Shown: positions 19,767 to 28,803 of the stretch, in pieces
Numbering within the stretch: the stretch's first letter is position 1
Layout of the letters: each line of letters begins with the position of its first letter
NCBI RefSeq assembly: GCF_000317575.1
Contig: NC_019748.1
Span: 2,624,501-2,688,500, forward strand
Length of the DNA: 64,000 nt
Source: Stanieria cyanosphaera PCC 7437
GTDB lineage: Bacteria; Cyanobacteriota; Cyanobacteriia; Cyanobacteriales; Xenococcaceae
Direction of reading: 5' to 3'
Notes under the pieces: generated by a model
Databases searched by the model: none
What the model saw: only the letters and a program-made list of their open reading frames with translations
What the model was told of the DNA's origin: nothing
Made by a program: the position numbers and the translations under genes

Positions 19767-20309
19767 ATGAAAAAATTAATTGAAAAAGTCAAATCTTGGA
19801 ATTTAAATCGAATATTTATTATTTTTCTAGCTGGTTCACTATTAGTATTGAGTACCGCTTGTGGACAAGGTAATGTTGCTAGTACTCCTAGTGGTGTAGA
19901 AAAATCATTATCTAAGAATTATGACACTAATCAAGTTTCTCAAAACAGAAAAGATGTCTTTTCTGATGATGAACGTGACGTACAATTCAAAGCTCAGACT
20001 ACTCAAGTTCCCCAGGGCGGAATGAATCTTTTTAATGATGATCCTCGCTATGACAATCCTAACGTACAAGCTCAATCTAAATCTTTAGTAGAGCAATCAA
20101 AATTCAGAGATGAAAAATACAATAATGTAGGAGACTACGTTAATAACGTTACCGATAGTGCAGCGAAAAATCTTGAACAAACCAAAGAAGATCTAACTCA
20201 AGGAGCTAAAGAAAGAACTCGTGCTTTACAACGCAATTTAGAAACAGCTTCTGAAAACGCTAAAAATGCTGCCGAAAATGTCAAAGAAAACCTCCCAGAT
20301 TTAACTTAA
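19767..20309 (+). CDS. Lipoprotein with amphipathic helical C-terminus
   Basis: A 180-residue lipoprotein. A basic start and hydrophobic segment lead to the lipobox LSTAC, with the lipidated Cys at 32. The middle is charged and Asn/Gln-rich. The C-terminal third (about 115-180) is an Ala/Lys/Glu-rich helix with repeating pattern (SAAKNLEQTKEDLTQGAKE, NAKNAAENVKENL), reminiscent of LEA-like or low-temperature-induced proteins. Function is unknown. It has a strong AAGGAG site seven bases before the ATG and its own terminator. Confidence 0.75.
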   Translation: MKKLIEKVKSWNLNRIFIIFLAGSLLVLSTACGQGNVASTPSGVEKSLSKNYDTNQVSQNRKDVFSDDERDVQFKAQTTQVPQGGMNLFNDDPRYDNPNVQAQSKSLVEQSKFRDEKYNNVGDYVNNVTDSAAKNLEQTKEDLTQGAKERTRALQRNLETASENAKNAAENVKENLPDLT

Positions 20310-20320
20310 AAAAGTCTTAT

Positions 20321-20356
20321 CCCTGTTCAGAAATGATTTTTGGACAGGGTTATTTT
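20321..20356 (+). terminator. Rho-independent terminator
   Basis: Stem CCCTGTTCA / TGGACAGGG (one G-T pair) followed by TTATTTT, just after the lipoprotein stop. It separates that gene from the DUF4385 gene. Confidence 0.75.
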
Positions 20357-20364
20357 GAGCAATA

Positions 20365-20868
20365 ATGTCTAAATTTGATTACTCGCTTAAGTTCGAGCAA
20401 ATTAATTTCCGTCTCCGCCCTGATTTATATAAAGTTGGTAAAGGTGAGCAAGGAGTTTTATTGGTAGAACCGTACAAATCAGAAATCTTGCCTTATTGGC
20501 GGTTTAAAACTCCAGAAATAGCGAAGGAATCGAGTGAAAAAATTTATCACCTCTTTCTTGATTATTTAGCAAACGATGATTTCATCGGAGCAGATATGGC
20601 AAGAAAATTTTTGCAAATGGGCTATACTCGCTCTCGTCGCTATGCTAATCATAAAAATGGCAAAAAATATCGAAATAATCCTCAAAAAACTTCCTCGGAG
20701 TTAGAGGAAAAACAAGCGCGTCAAGACATTTTACCTTACGAATTTGACCCGATTAAAGCTCAATCAGCAGAAATTTTTAAATCTAAATGGCTGGAAGCTA
20801 AAGCCAATCAAAAATATCAAATTTTATTACAAAAACACAAACAACAGTACGAAGTAAAAACTAATTAA
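20365..20868 (+). CDS. DUF4385 domain protein
   Basis: A 167-residue soluble basic protein. The pattern RPDLYKVGKGEQGVLLVEPY, LPYWRFKTPEIA, and DDFIGADMARKFLQMGYTRS followed by RRYANHKNGKKY matches the DUF4385 family known from bacteria, fungi and phages. No biochemical role is established. It is followed at 5 bp by a DUF2945 gene on the same strand, a likely two-gene operon. Confidence 0.8.
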   Translation: MSKFDYSLKFEQINFRLRPDLYKVGKGEQGVLLVEPYKSEILPYWRFKTPEIAKESSEKIYHLFLDYLANDDFIGADMARKFLQMGYTRSRRYANHKNGKKYRNNPQKTSSELEEKQARQDILPYEFDPIKAQSAEIFKSKWLEAKANQKYQILLQKHKQQYEVKTN

Positions 20869-20873
20869 AATAA

Positions 20874-21110
20874 TTGGCAATCATGGGAGAAAAACAAATT
20901 AGAAAAGGGTCAAGTGTAACTTGGCAATGGGGAAAAGGTACAGCAGAAGGAAAAGTACAGGAAATTTTTCGAGAAAAAATTACCAAGACTATTAAAGGTA
21001 GCGAAGTTACTCGGGATGGTTCAAGAAAAAATCCAGCTTATTTGATTAAACAAGAAGATGGAACAGAAGTTTTGAAACTCAGAAATGAACTAAATCACGG
21101 AGATGTTTAG
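20874..21110 (+). CDS. DUF2945 (Tudor-like, HVA) domain protein
   Basis: A 78-residue protein matching the DUF2945 / hypervirulence-associated Tudor-like family: KGSSVTWQWGKGTAEGKVQE, SEVTRDGSRKNPAYLIKQED and a final VLKLRNEL. It is a small beta-barrel type domain often found next to stress genes. The listed start ATTGGCA... is weak; the internal ATG at 20883 (MGEKQIRKG) is the better start and gives 75 residues. It is cotranscribed with the DUF4385 gene. Confidence 0.82.
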   Translation: MAIMGEKQIRKGSSVTWQWGKGTAEGKVQEIFREKITKTIKGSEVTRDGSRKNPAYLIKQEDGTEVLKLRNELNHGDV

Positions 21111-21260
21111 CGTTTTTAGATAACTCTAGTATTTTTTATCAATTAACAATCAACCATTAACGCTTAATCAGTATCTTAAGAATCAATCTATTTTTTGAGT
21201 CTCGATTTGTGGTAATTTAGGATTGTAGTTTCAGTTTTTACTCACTACAAACAGCTAAAC

Positions 21261-21974
21261 ATGAATAGCAATCAAACAGAGCAAGGTATCCGCACTTTGG
21301 GAGTAGATATTGGCGGTAGTGGCGTTAAAGCTATAGTTTTAGATGAGCAAGGATTGACTATAACTGAACGCAGTCGAGTTAAAACTCCTCAACCAGCTAC
21401 TCCTGAAGCAGTTCTTAATGCTATTGCTAGTTTAGCCTCAGAACAAGGAGAATTTGAGCGAGTTGCAGTAGGATTTCCTGGGGTTGTGCAGTATGGAATT
21501 ACAAAAACTGCGGTAAATCTCGATCCGCAATGGGAAAATTTTAATCTAGGTGATGCTTTATCAAAACTTTTAGCTAAACCTGTCAAAGTTGCTAATGATG
21601 CAGATATTCAAGGTTTAGGCGCAATTAAAGGACAAGGAGTAGAATTAGTTCTAACCTTGGGAACTGGATTTGGTTCGGCATTATTTATTGATGGTAAATT
21701 AGTTCCTAATTTGGAAATGGGACATCATCCTTTTCGCAAGGGAGAAACCTATGAAGAACAACTGGGTAGAGCAGCTTTAAATAAAATAGGTGTACAAAAA
21801 TGGAATAATCGTCTTCAAAGAGCGATCGCGAATCTTGAACATCTATTTAATTACAATACACTTTATCTCGGTGGTGGTGAAGCTAAAAATATTAATTTTC
21901 AATTACCTGAAAGTGTGGTAGTTATTCCTAATATTTCAGGGTTATTGGGTGGGATTAAGTTGTGGCAAAATTAA
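21261..21974 (+). CDS. ROK family sugar kinase, polyphosphate-glucokinase-like
   Basis: A 237-residue ROK-family kinase. The phosphate-1 motif LGVDIGGSGVKAIVLDEQG is at the N-terminus. VAVGFPGVVQYG, the catalytic VANDADIQGLGAIKGQG and the LTLGTGFGSALFIDG phosphate-2 motif follow. The short length without a long C-terminal subdomain and MGHHPFRKGETYEEQLG are like polyphosphate glucokinases (PpgK), which phosphorylate glucose using polyphosphate. ATP use cannot be excluded. It is convergent with the MFS gene, leaving 6 bp between the stops. Confidence 0.82.
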   Translation: MNSNQTEQGIRTLGVDIGGSGVKAIVLDEQGLTITERSRVKTPQPATPEAVLNAIASLASEQGEFERVAVGFPGVVQYGITKTAVNLDPQWENFNLGDALSKLLAKPVKVANDADIQGLGAIKGQGVELVLTLGTGFGSALFIDGKLVPNLEMGHHPFRKGETYEEQLGRAALNKIGVQKWNNRLQRAIANLEHLFNYNTLYLGGGEAKNINFQLPESVVVIPNISGLLGGIKLWQN

Positions 21975-21980
21975 ACTTCA

Positions 21981-23207
21981 TTAAACTTTTTGTTCGCATT
22001 TAAATTGAGTTTTGAGATTGAGAGCGAACCAAGCGGTAAGAATCGTTAATGCACCTGTAATCCATAAAGGTGTTTTGTAGTCAATACTAACTAAGATACC
22101 AGAAATAGCTGGACCAATGGCATTAGCCATGCTGAGATAAGAAGCATTAATTCCTAATATTTCTCCTTGTTCCCCTCTACCAGTATTAAGAGATAAAACT
22201 GAATCGATTAAAGGCATGGGAAAAGAATTAGCTATGCCAAAAATAGTAATAATAATAGCAAATGCAGTTAGGCTTGGAAAAGTTGGCATTAATAAAAAAG
22301 TGATTCCTCTAATTAATAAAGCTACAGACAAAATATTAATTAAATTAAATCTTTTTCTAAGAGGTTCAACGATAAATACTTGAGCAATAAATCCCAACAT
22401 ACCAATCACTGCAAAAACAATAGCTAATCCTTTCGCATTTTGATTCAAAACATTGAGAAAAAATGGTTGAAAAGCAAAAGTAAAAATTGTAAAAGTAGCA
22501 CCACTTAAAAAAGTTAAAATAAACAATTGTCCTAATTTTGGTCTAGTTGCTGATTTAGCAATTCTGCCAAAGTCAAAATCTTGCCAACTTAAGTGAAAAT
22601 TTTGTTTGACTGTTAAAGTTTCGGGTAAACAAAAAATTGTTAAAATAGTAGCTAAAGTTGCGATCGCTGCTGCTACAACAAAACTCATTCCTAAAGACGA
22701 AATTCCTGGTAAAGTAGGTAATTGTTGAGCGAGATAACTTAAAGTAGGACCAATCACAAAACCCAAACGAAACATAGCTCCAAAAATTCCAAAAGCTTGG
22801 GGACGTTGTGCAGGAGTAGTAATATCGCTAATAACCGATTGAGCTACAGAATTATTAGCGCCAGTTAAACCATCAAGAATACGCGCTACATATAATAACC
22901 ATGCTACAGTTGCCACACTAGCAAGTAAACTAGCAACTACTGTTCCTGCTAAACTAATAATCAGGATCGGTCGACGACCCAAGCGGTCAGCTAATTTTCC
23001 TAGTATTGGTGTACCTAAAAACTGTGAAATTGCATAAGCTGTAGTTAGTAAACTAGCTTCAAAATCACTCAAGCCAAATTGTTTTGCGTAAGGATATAGT
23101 AAAGGAATAATAATTGTAAAGCTAATTGAATTAATTAAAGCGATTAAAGCAATAAGCCAATATTGAGGGGGTAGTGAAGAAGACTTTAGGTTTTGGTTGG
23201 CTTTCAT
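21981..23207 (-). CDS. MFS transporter (drug/tetracycline efflux type)
   Basis: A 408-residue, 12-helix major facilitator. Motif A between helices 2 and 3 reads GKLADRLGRRPILI. The helix 4-5 region contains LDGLTGANNSVAQSVISDI, and GFVIGPTLSYLAQ is the motif-C-like antiporter signature, placing it in the DHA1-type efflux group resembling TetA. Substrate unknown. It is monocistronic. Confidence 0.88.
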   Translation of the reverse strand: MKANQNLKSSSLPPQYWLIALIALINSISFTIIIPLLYPYAKQFGLSDFEASLLTTAYAISQFLGTPILGKLADRLGRRPILIISLAGTVVASLLASVATVAWLLYVARILDGLTGANNSVAQSVISDITTPAQRPQAFGIFGAMFRLGFVIGPTLSYLAQQLPTLPGISSLGMSFVVAAAIATLATILTIFCLPETLTVKQNFHLSWQDFDFGRIAKSATRPKLGQLFILTFLSGATFTIFTFAFQPFFLNVLNQNAKGLAIVFAVIGMLGFIAQVFIVEPLRKRFNLINILSVALLIRGITFLLMPTFPSLTAFAIIITIFGIANSFPMPLIDSVLSLNTGRGEQGEILGINASYLSMANAIGPAISGILVSIDYKTPLWITGALTILTAWFALNLKTQFKCEQKV

Positions 23208-23259
23208 TTAGATAGATAAAATAACCAAAAATATTATAAATAAAAAATTAATTTTTCTC

Positions 23260-23309
23260 AAAAAAAAGGAAGCAAAGTTATTTTAAACTTAACTAACTTT
23301 AGCTTCCTC
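23260..23309 (-). terminator. Rho-independent terminator of the hli gene
   Basis: On the minus strand GGAAGCTAAAGTTA and TAACTTTGCTTCC form a 13-bp stem with one bulged base, followed by a run of Ts. It sits about 120 bp downstream of the Hli stop codon. Confidence 0.75.
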
Positions 23310-23430
23310 CTTACCCTTAGCTGGACTGTTGAATGAAGTGACTAAAAAAAGGGCGTATTTTATCTTTTGCTGATGAAAATTATTCCAAATTAATAATTGA
23401 TTTTATCTCAAAAAAACTGATTAATTGTTT

Positions 23431-23574
23431 TTAGATTAAACCTAGTTGAGTAAGAATGCCTCGACCAGTAATTAACTCAATCAAGACTACGCTCACAAAA
23501 CCCAACATTGCTAGACGACCGTTCCAAATTTCAGCAAATCTAGTAAATCCTAATTTAGGTTTTCGATTTTGCAT
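23431..23574 (-). CDS. High light-inducible protein (single-helix Hli/Scp)
   Basis: A 47-residue one-helix chlorophyll-binding protein, too short for usual ORF cut-offs. The translation from the ATG at 23574 is [20 protein letters not shown], continuing [19 protein letters not shown]. It contains the chlorophyll a/b-binding motif E(x)2NGRLAMLGF, in which Glu15 and Asn18 are the Mg-chlorophyll ligands. Hli proteins accumulate under high light and associate with PSII assembly and chlorophyll recycling. The short N-terminus resembles the HliA/B group. It has its own terminator. Confidence 0.92.
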   Translation of the reverse strand: MQNRKPKLGFTRFAEIWNGRLAMLGFVSVVLIELITGRGILTQLGLI

Positions 23575-23664
23575 AAATTTAAACTTTAAAAATTACAATT
23601 TTCCATTCAATGACAATTTAACTAGATTTTTGAACATTAAGCTTCTGTCTGAAGATAGAGGTGG

Positions 23665-23818
23665 TAGAACAGTTGTCACGCTTTATGAGGTACATCCGTT
23701 CGATATGGGTTTTTGTTGAGACCTACGGTAGTGCGCTTCGCTTATGTTGATTATTCATCCCTCATAATTAGTAATTGGTAACTAATAATGGTGTATTACC
23801 AAGATGAGAAATGCTATA
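23665..23818. repeat. MITE-like dispersed repeat, copy B (154 bp)
   Basis: Related to copy C through CACGCT.TAT.AGGTACATCC at the left end and the shared interior CCGTTCGATA and GTAGTGCGCTTCGCTTATGT. The right end is GATGAGAAATGCTATA. The left end is degenerate (TAGAACAGTTGTC rather than TATAGC). It lies between the Hli gene and the phytochrome gene. Confidence 0.75.
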
Positions 23819-23996
23819 GACATTAGGATGTTGCTGCTTTAAAGCTTCTGCTTGGATTTCGTATAAAATTGAAAATAGAGCAGAAACTTTTTACTTTACT
23901 TTTCGGCTCGAAATATTCAATAAAAATTGCTATATTAATTACTTAAATTTTAGTAAACTATTGAACAAAGTTTATAGCGATCGCGAAGTTCAACTT

Positions 23997-26252
23997 ATGA
24001 ATTCTTACAATTTGACTAACGCAGAAACCTTAGATTTAAATAATTGCGATCGCGAACCGATTCATATTCCTGGTTCAATTCAACCTCATGGTGTATTAAT
24101 TGCTTTCAATTACTCAGATTTGATCATTATTCAGGTTAGTAACAACACCGAAAAGTTATTAGGTTATCAACCTCAAGAATTACTAGGAAAAAACTTATTT
24201 CAATTACTCGATCTTCAACAAGTTAAAACAATTCAAAAATGTCTAGAAGAAGATTTCAGTCAGGTTAATCCTCTTAAATTAGAGATTAAACAGCAGCATT
24301 TCAACGGAATTGTTCATCGTTCACTAGATGACACTGTTATTTTAGAATTAGAACCAACTAACTCAACCAAAGAACTGAACTTTTTTAGTTTTCATAATTT
24401 AGTAAAAAAACCTCTCGATCAAATTCAGAATGCATCTAATCTAACTGAACTTACTCAGATTATTGCTCAAGAAATACAGCGCATTACAGGTTTTGAACGA
24501 GTCATGATCTACCGCTTCAATTCTGAAAGTGCAGGAAAAGTTATTGCCGAAGCAAAAACAGAAAAATTAACCCCATATTTAGGTTTATATTATCCTGCTT
24601 CTGATATTCCTAAACAGGCAAGAGAACTTTATATTCTTAATTTGTTGCGAATCATTCCCGATGCAAATTATCAACCTGCACAATTAACGCCTCTACTTAA
24701 CCCAGTAACTAATGCACCCTTGGATTTAAGTCTGTCGGTTTTACGAAGTGTCTCACCTATTCACATCGAGTATTTAAATAATATGGATGTGACAGCTTCG
24801 ATGTCGATTTCTTTACTTAAAGACCAACAACTTTGGGGTTTAATTGCTTGTCATCATTCTACTCCCAAATATATAAGCTACGAAACTCGTACAATCTGTG
24901 AATTTCTTGGACAAATAATGTCTTTAGAATTAACTTCTAAAGAAGACAATGAAAATCTTGACTACAAACTCAAACTAAAGTCTTTACAAGCAAAGCTAGT
25001 CGAATCAATTTCTCAAAGTGAAAATTTACTTGATAGTTTACTAGCAACGAATGATCATTTACTGCAACTGGTAAATGCACAAGGAGTAGCAATTTGCCTC
25101 AATCAATCAATTACTACTAGAGGAAAAACTCCTTCATCCGAACAAATTCAAGCTTTATGGAATTGGGTAAGCGAAAAAATTGAGAATGAAACTATTTTTT
25201 ATACCGATCAATTAATTCAACAATATCCAATTGCTACAGAAATCAAAGACGTTGCTAGTGGTTTATTGGTTTTAGTCATTTCTAAAGTCCAAAAAACTTA
25301 TCTTATGTGGTTTCGTCCCGAAGTGATTCAAACTGTTAAATGGGGTGGAAATCCTCATAAACCTGTAGAAAGATCTGAAAAAGATAATTTAAGGATATCA
25401 CCTCGTAAATCTTTTGAACTTTGGCAAGAAACCGTTCAATTAAAAGCATTACCTTGGCAAAGATGCGAAATTGAAGCAGCAATCGAACTGAAAAACAATA
25501 TTGTTGGGATTGTTCTTCGTAAAGCAGAAGAATTAGCACAAATTAATCAAGAGTTAACCCGCAGCAATAATGAACTAGATGCTTTTGCCTATCTTGCCTC
25601 TCACGATCTTAAAGAACCCCTCAGAGGTATTCATAACTATTCTAGCTTTTTACTTGAAGATTACGGTTCTATACTCAATGAAGATGGTGTCTCTAAACTA
25701 CAAACCTTGATGCGATTAACCCAAAGGATGGAAAATTTAATTAATTCTTTGTTGCATTATTCTCGTTTAGGCAGAGTAGAACTAATTTTAAAGGAAACTG
25801 ATCTCAATCAGTTATTAAATCCCATCATCGAGACAATCAAAATTTCTTTTAAAGAACAACAAATAGACATTTTTATTCCTCGTCGCTTACCTACAATCAA
25901 ATGCGATCGCATTCAAATTGGAGAATTATTTACTAATTTAATTACTAATGCAATTAAATACAATGACAAACCCGTCAAATCAATTGAAATTGGTTGGCAG
26001 CAAGAAGAAGTTTTACCTGAGCAGTCTGATTGGCAGTTTTATATTAAAGATAATGGCATTGGTATCCGCGAAAAACATCAAGAAGTAATTTTTCGTATTT
26101 TTAAACGTCTTCATCCTACTAATCGCTATGGTGGTGGAACGGGTGCTGGTTTAACAATCGCTCAAAAAATCGTCGAACGCCACTTTGGAAAAATTTGGGT
26201 TGAATCAATTTATGGTCAAGGTAGTACTTTTTATTTCACTATCCCACAATAA
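23997..26252 (+). CDS. Bacteriophytochrome-type sensor histidine kinase
   Basis: A red/far-red photoreceptor kinase, 751 residues from the ATG at 23997 (an in-frame TTG at 23961 would add 12). The order is PAS-GAF-PHY-HisKA-HATPase. The N-terminus carries NNCDREPIHIPGSIQPHG with Cys17, the biliverdin-attachment position of bacteriophytochromes. The GAF has YPASDIPKQ near 201, but the Cph1-type Cys position reads SVSPIHIEYL, without Cys. This argues for biliverdin rather than phycocyanobilin, as in cyanobacterial CphB/AphB proteins. The PHY tongue contains WFRPE and KWGGNPHKP. The H-box SHDLKEPLRG is near 534 and the ATP lobe has DNGIGI and GGGTGAGLTIAQKI. Its partner regulator follows with overlapping signals. 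Confidence 0.92.
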   Translation: MNSYNLTNAETLDLNNCDREPIHIPGSIQPHGVLIAFNYSDLIIIQVSNNTEKLLGYQPQELLGKNLFQLLDLQQVKTIQKCLEEDFSQVNPLKLEIKQQHFNGIVHRSLDDTVILELEPTNSTKELNFFSFHNLVKKPLDQIQNASNLTELTQIIAQEIQRITGFERVMIYRFNSESAGKVIAEAKTEKLTPYLGLYYPASDIPKQARELYILNLLRIIPDANYQPAQLTPLLNPVTNAPLDLSLSVLRSVSPIHIEYLNNMDVTASMSISLLKDQQLWGLIACHHSTPKYISYETRTICEFLGQIMSLELTSKEDNENLDYKLKLKSLQAKLVESISQSENLLDSLLATNDHLLQLVNAQGVAICLNQSITTRGKTPSSEQIQALWNWVSEKIENETIFYTDQLIQQYPIATEIKDVASGLLVLVISKVQKTYLMWFRPEVIQTVKWGGNPHKPVERSEKDNLRISPRKSFELWQETVQLKALPWQRCEIEAAIELKNNIVGIVLRKAEELAQINQELTRSNNELDAFAYLASHDLKEPLRGIHNYSSFLLEDYGSILNEDGVSKLQTLMRLTQRMENLINSLLHYSRLGRVELILKETDLNQLLNPIIETIKISFKEQQIDIFIPRRLPTIKCDRIQIGELFTNLITNAIKYNDKPVKSIEIGWQQEEVLPEQSDWQFYIKDNGIGIREKHQEVIFRIFKRLHPTNRYGGGTGAGLTIAQKIVERHFGKIWVESIYGQGSTFYFTIPQ

Positions 26253-26261
26253 GGAGTGTTG

Positions 26262-26711
26262 ATGATTGACAATTTAAAACAATCATTATTAATAGTCGAA
26301 GATAGCGATGAAGATTTTGAAGCTTTAGGAAGAATAATGCGACAAGCTTCTTTGGATATTCCCGTTTATCGCTGCATCGATGGGGATGATGCCTTAGATT
26401 TTTTGTATCGTACTGGAGAATATCGAGATATTACTTGGGTAGAACCTCCTGCTTTAATTTTACTTGACCTCAACTTACCAGGAACTGACGGGAGAGAAGT
26501 ACTCGAACACATTAAACAAGATCACGAATTTAAAACTATTCCCATCATAATTTTTACAACTTCTTCTAATCCTAAAGATATTGAAATTTGTTATCGTCAG
26601 GGAGTAAATAGTTATATTATTAAACCTCTCAATACCTATAAATTAAAAAAAGCAGTCCAAACTCTGATTGATTATTGGTTTGAAGTTGTTACTCTTCCTA
26701 AACAAAAATAA
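26262..26711 (+). CDS. Rcp-type response regulator partner of the phytochrome
   Basis: A 149-residue single-domain response regulator of the Rcp1/RcpB type, expected to receive phosphate from the phytochrome kinase. The acidic pocket LLIVEDSDED, the phospho-acceptor Asp in ALILLDLNLPG (Asp69), the TTSSN stretch and the Lys in YIIKPL are all present. The long insert YRTGEYRDITWVEPP and the C-terminal helix QTLIDYWFEVVTLP are typical of Rcp proteins. The ribosome binding site AAGGAG (26251-26256) overlaps the phytochrome stop codon, so translation is probably coupled. A GTG at 26256 is inside that site and is a less likely start. Confidence 0.92.
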   Translation: MIDNLKQSLLIVEDSDEDFEALGRIMRQASLDIPVYRCIDGDDALDFLYRTGEYRDITWVEPPALILLDLNLPGTDGREVLEHIKQDHEFKTIPIIIFTTSSNPKDIEICYRQGVNSYIIKPLNTYKLKKAVQTLIDYWFEVVTLPKQK

Positions 26712-27591
26712 GTTACCTTCAGAAGAACATTATCAAGAAAGTGAAACAAGAGATTGAAATAGCTAGTCATTATGCTAGATTTTTAACTTATACCGTTTAT
26801 CAAAAGTCGCTAGATAGATAACAAGACTGAAATAACGATATGTCAGAAATTCGGTTCAATTAAGTCTCCAGTTACTTTTGAGAATTAGTATTAAAGTCTT
26901 CTTTGAGCAATTAATTGATTTCGGTGCGCTACTTTAGTAAATATGCATCTCTATCATTAGAAAGAAGAACTAAAACAAAAATTTTATTAATATTGAATTG
27001 AGGAAAAAAATAAGCAGGAAAAACAGCAAATAATTTCATTTAGTATTTAATTAAATTTAGTTAAATAAAATTTGTATTGCTAGAATAACTATTTATTTTT
27101 CTTTGATTAAATACTTTCATCATTTTATAAACCAAAAATCCTCAATCTCAGGGTAGCAAATTGGGGAGTGTCAATAAGATTATTATCGATTAAAGAACAA
27201 TTTACAATTGTGGTTTCGGCTACAGTCAGGGTTCGCGCTAGCGATGCTATGAATAAAGCAATCTCACAAAAATATTGTTCAACGTTAGCTTTAATTTTTT
27301 AACAACCTACTAAAATCAATCTTAATCGATTTATCGCCGAGTAATCTTCTGACTTCAATACTATAGAGTTACGTAATAAAAGTTAGGAGAGAAAAATTTT
27401 GTAAGGGCGAGAGCGCCAATCGTCCCCACGACCGAATGTAAAGTCATAATCTTTACTTGTACTGCTATATGTGTGTTCAATTCAATTAAGAAATGCTGTA
27501 TTACACCTCTGTTTAATTAGGTTTTTTTAAACATAACATAATTGTTCTAACCATCATTTAGTTAAATAATGATGCAAACTGAACCAATGAA
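26712..27591. other. 880-bp gene-poor spacer
   Basis: No credible ORF or RNA gene was found. There are small GC-richer spots: TCGCGCTAGCGA near 27234 and the hairpin GGCGAGAGCGCC near 27407. Either may be a relic of dispersed repeats. The promoter of the Crp-family gene should be near the end. Confidence 0.5.
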
Positions 27592-28308
27592 ATGAATCCT
27601 AAACAAAACCATTTGCTAGACATTTTATCAGAGGCTGATTATCAAAAAATTTTACCTCATTTACAGCTTGTTCGTTTGTGTCAAGGGCAAATACTGCATT
27701 TACCTGGTGACATAATTAAAGAACTATATTTTCCGATTAACTGTCTTCTCTCTATTACTATTACGATGATCAACGGTGCTACGGCAGAAGCTGGTATAGT
27801 TGGCAATCGTGATGTACTAGGAATCAATGCATTGATGGGTAGCAGAGAAACTACACAAACAGAATATATTGTCCAGCTTTCTGGTGCAGCATTCAAAATC
27901 AAAGCGTCTCTGATGCGAGAAATATTTCAACAAAACCAGCAGTTTCGTGATGTCATGTTGCAATATACTCAAGCATTTATCGCTCAAATCTGCCAAACCA
28001 CTGCTTGCAACCGTCTTCATGTAATCGAACAACGTTTAGCTCGTTGGTTACTAGAAGCTCAAGACCTTGTTGATTCAAATGAACTATATTTAACCCAAGA
28101 GTTTATCAGTAATATGTTGGGAGTACATCGTCCTGGAGTTACTCTAGCTATCCAAAAACTTTATGAGCGGGGTTGTATTCGTTATTGTCGCAGTGAAATC
28201 TCAATTGTTAACCAAAAAAAATTAGAACAATGTTCTTGTGAGTGTTTTAAAGTAGTTAGAAGCGAATACGAGCGCATTTTGGGAATTAAACACAAGTATG
28301 TTTCTTAA
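27592..28308 (+). CDS. Crp/Fnr family transcriptional regulator
   Basis: A 238-residue regulator with an N-terminal cyclic-nucleotide-binding-like beta barrel (about 15-125) and a C-terminal winged helix (about 150-225; EFISNMLGVHRPGVTLAIQK is the recognition region). The barrel lacks the cAMP phosphate-binding RxA motif expected for Crp, reading VGNRDVLGINALMGSRETT, so it probably senses something else or is constitutive. A cluster of Cys near the end (CSCECF) is notable. It opens a second transcript of the signalling cluster, ahead of a degenerate receiver. Confidence 0.88.
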   Translation: MNPKQNHLLDILSEADYQKILPHLQLVRLCQGQILHLPGDIIKELYFPINCLLSITITMINGATAEAGIVGNRDVLGINALMGSRETTQTEYIVQLSGAAFKIKASLMREIFQQNQQFRDVMLQYTQAFIAQICQTTACNRLHVIEQRLARWLLEAQDLVDSNELYLTQEFISNMLGVHRPGVTLAIQKLYERGCIRYCRSEISIVNQKKLEQCSCECFKVVRSEYERILGIKHKYVS

Positions 28309-28372
28309 ATCTTCCAGCTTTTTCTTTTTTCTGAACAATAAATAATTTTTATTTTAACCCAAAAGAACAAAC

Positions 28373-28786
28373 ATGAGTTATTCATCAGAGCGAATACCAA
28401 CCATTTTATTACTAGAAAAAGATGATGAAACTCGTCGTTTATTAATTGAAAATCTTCGCGATCGCAATTATCGAGTACTAGCAGCCATAGATGAAGAAAA
28501 TGCTATTGAATGGCTGGTGAATAATCAAGAAATACGTCCTAATTTATTGGTAATTAATCAAGCCAAAATGTCTCTAGAAGATTGCTTAAAAATTATACAA
28601 CGTATTGATGAAAAAACTGGGCTTTCTCCAAAAATACCAACCATCATTATAGCAGAACAATACTCACCTGCTTTAGAAGGAACAGAAGCAAGAATCGACG
28701 ATAATAGATACATTATTTACCTTGAAGACGCTCAACAACTATTCGCTCTTGTGGCTCGCCTTTGTTTAAGAATTAACACCAACTAA
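28373..28786 (+). CDS. Degenerate receiver-domain protein
   Basis: A 137-residue stand-alone receiver-like protein. The fold is recognisable from PTILLLEKDDETRRLLIENL at the N-terminus, PNLLVINQAKMSLEDCL in the middle, and PTIIIAEQ toward the C-terminus. The phospho-acceptor Asp (normally LLLLD..MP) is replaced by Asn in LLVINQAKM, and no clear Lys before a Pro is seen. It is therefore probably not phosphorylated in the usual way. It lies 64 bp after the Crp-family gene on the same strand, suggesting cotranscription. Confidence 0.75.
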   Translation: MSYSSERIPTILLLEKDDETRRLLIENLRDRNYRVLAAIDEENAIEWLVNNQEIRPNLLVINQAKMSLEDCLKIIQRIDEKTGLSPKIPTIIIAEQYSPALEGTEARIDDNRYIIYLEDAQQLFALVARLCLRINTN

Positions 28787-28803
28787 CCTAATCCCAACCA
28801 ATT

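Noticed and set aside
23456-23719. 87-codon plus-strand ORF antisense to the Hli gene
   Set aside because: It lies over a clear Hli gene on the other strand and shows no domain.
26712-27591. CRISPR array or small RNA in the 880-bp spacer
   Set aside because: I looked for regularly spaced repeats and for a promoter-terminator pair and found neither.
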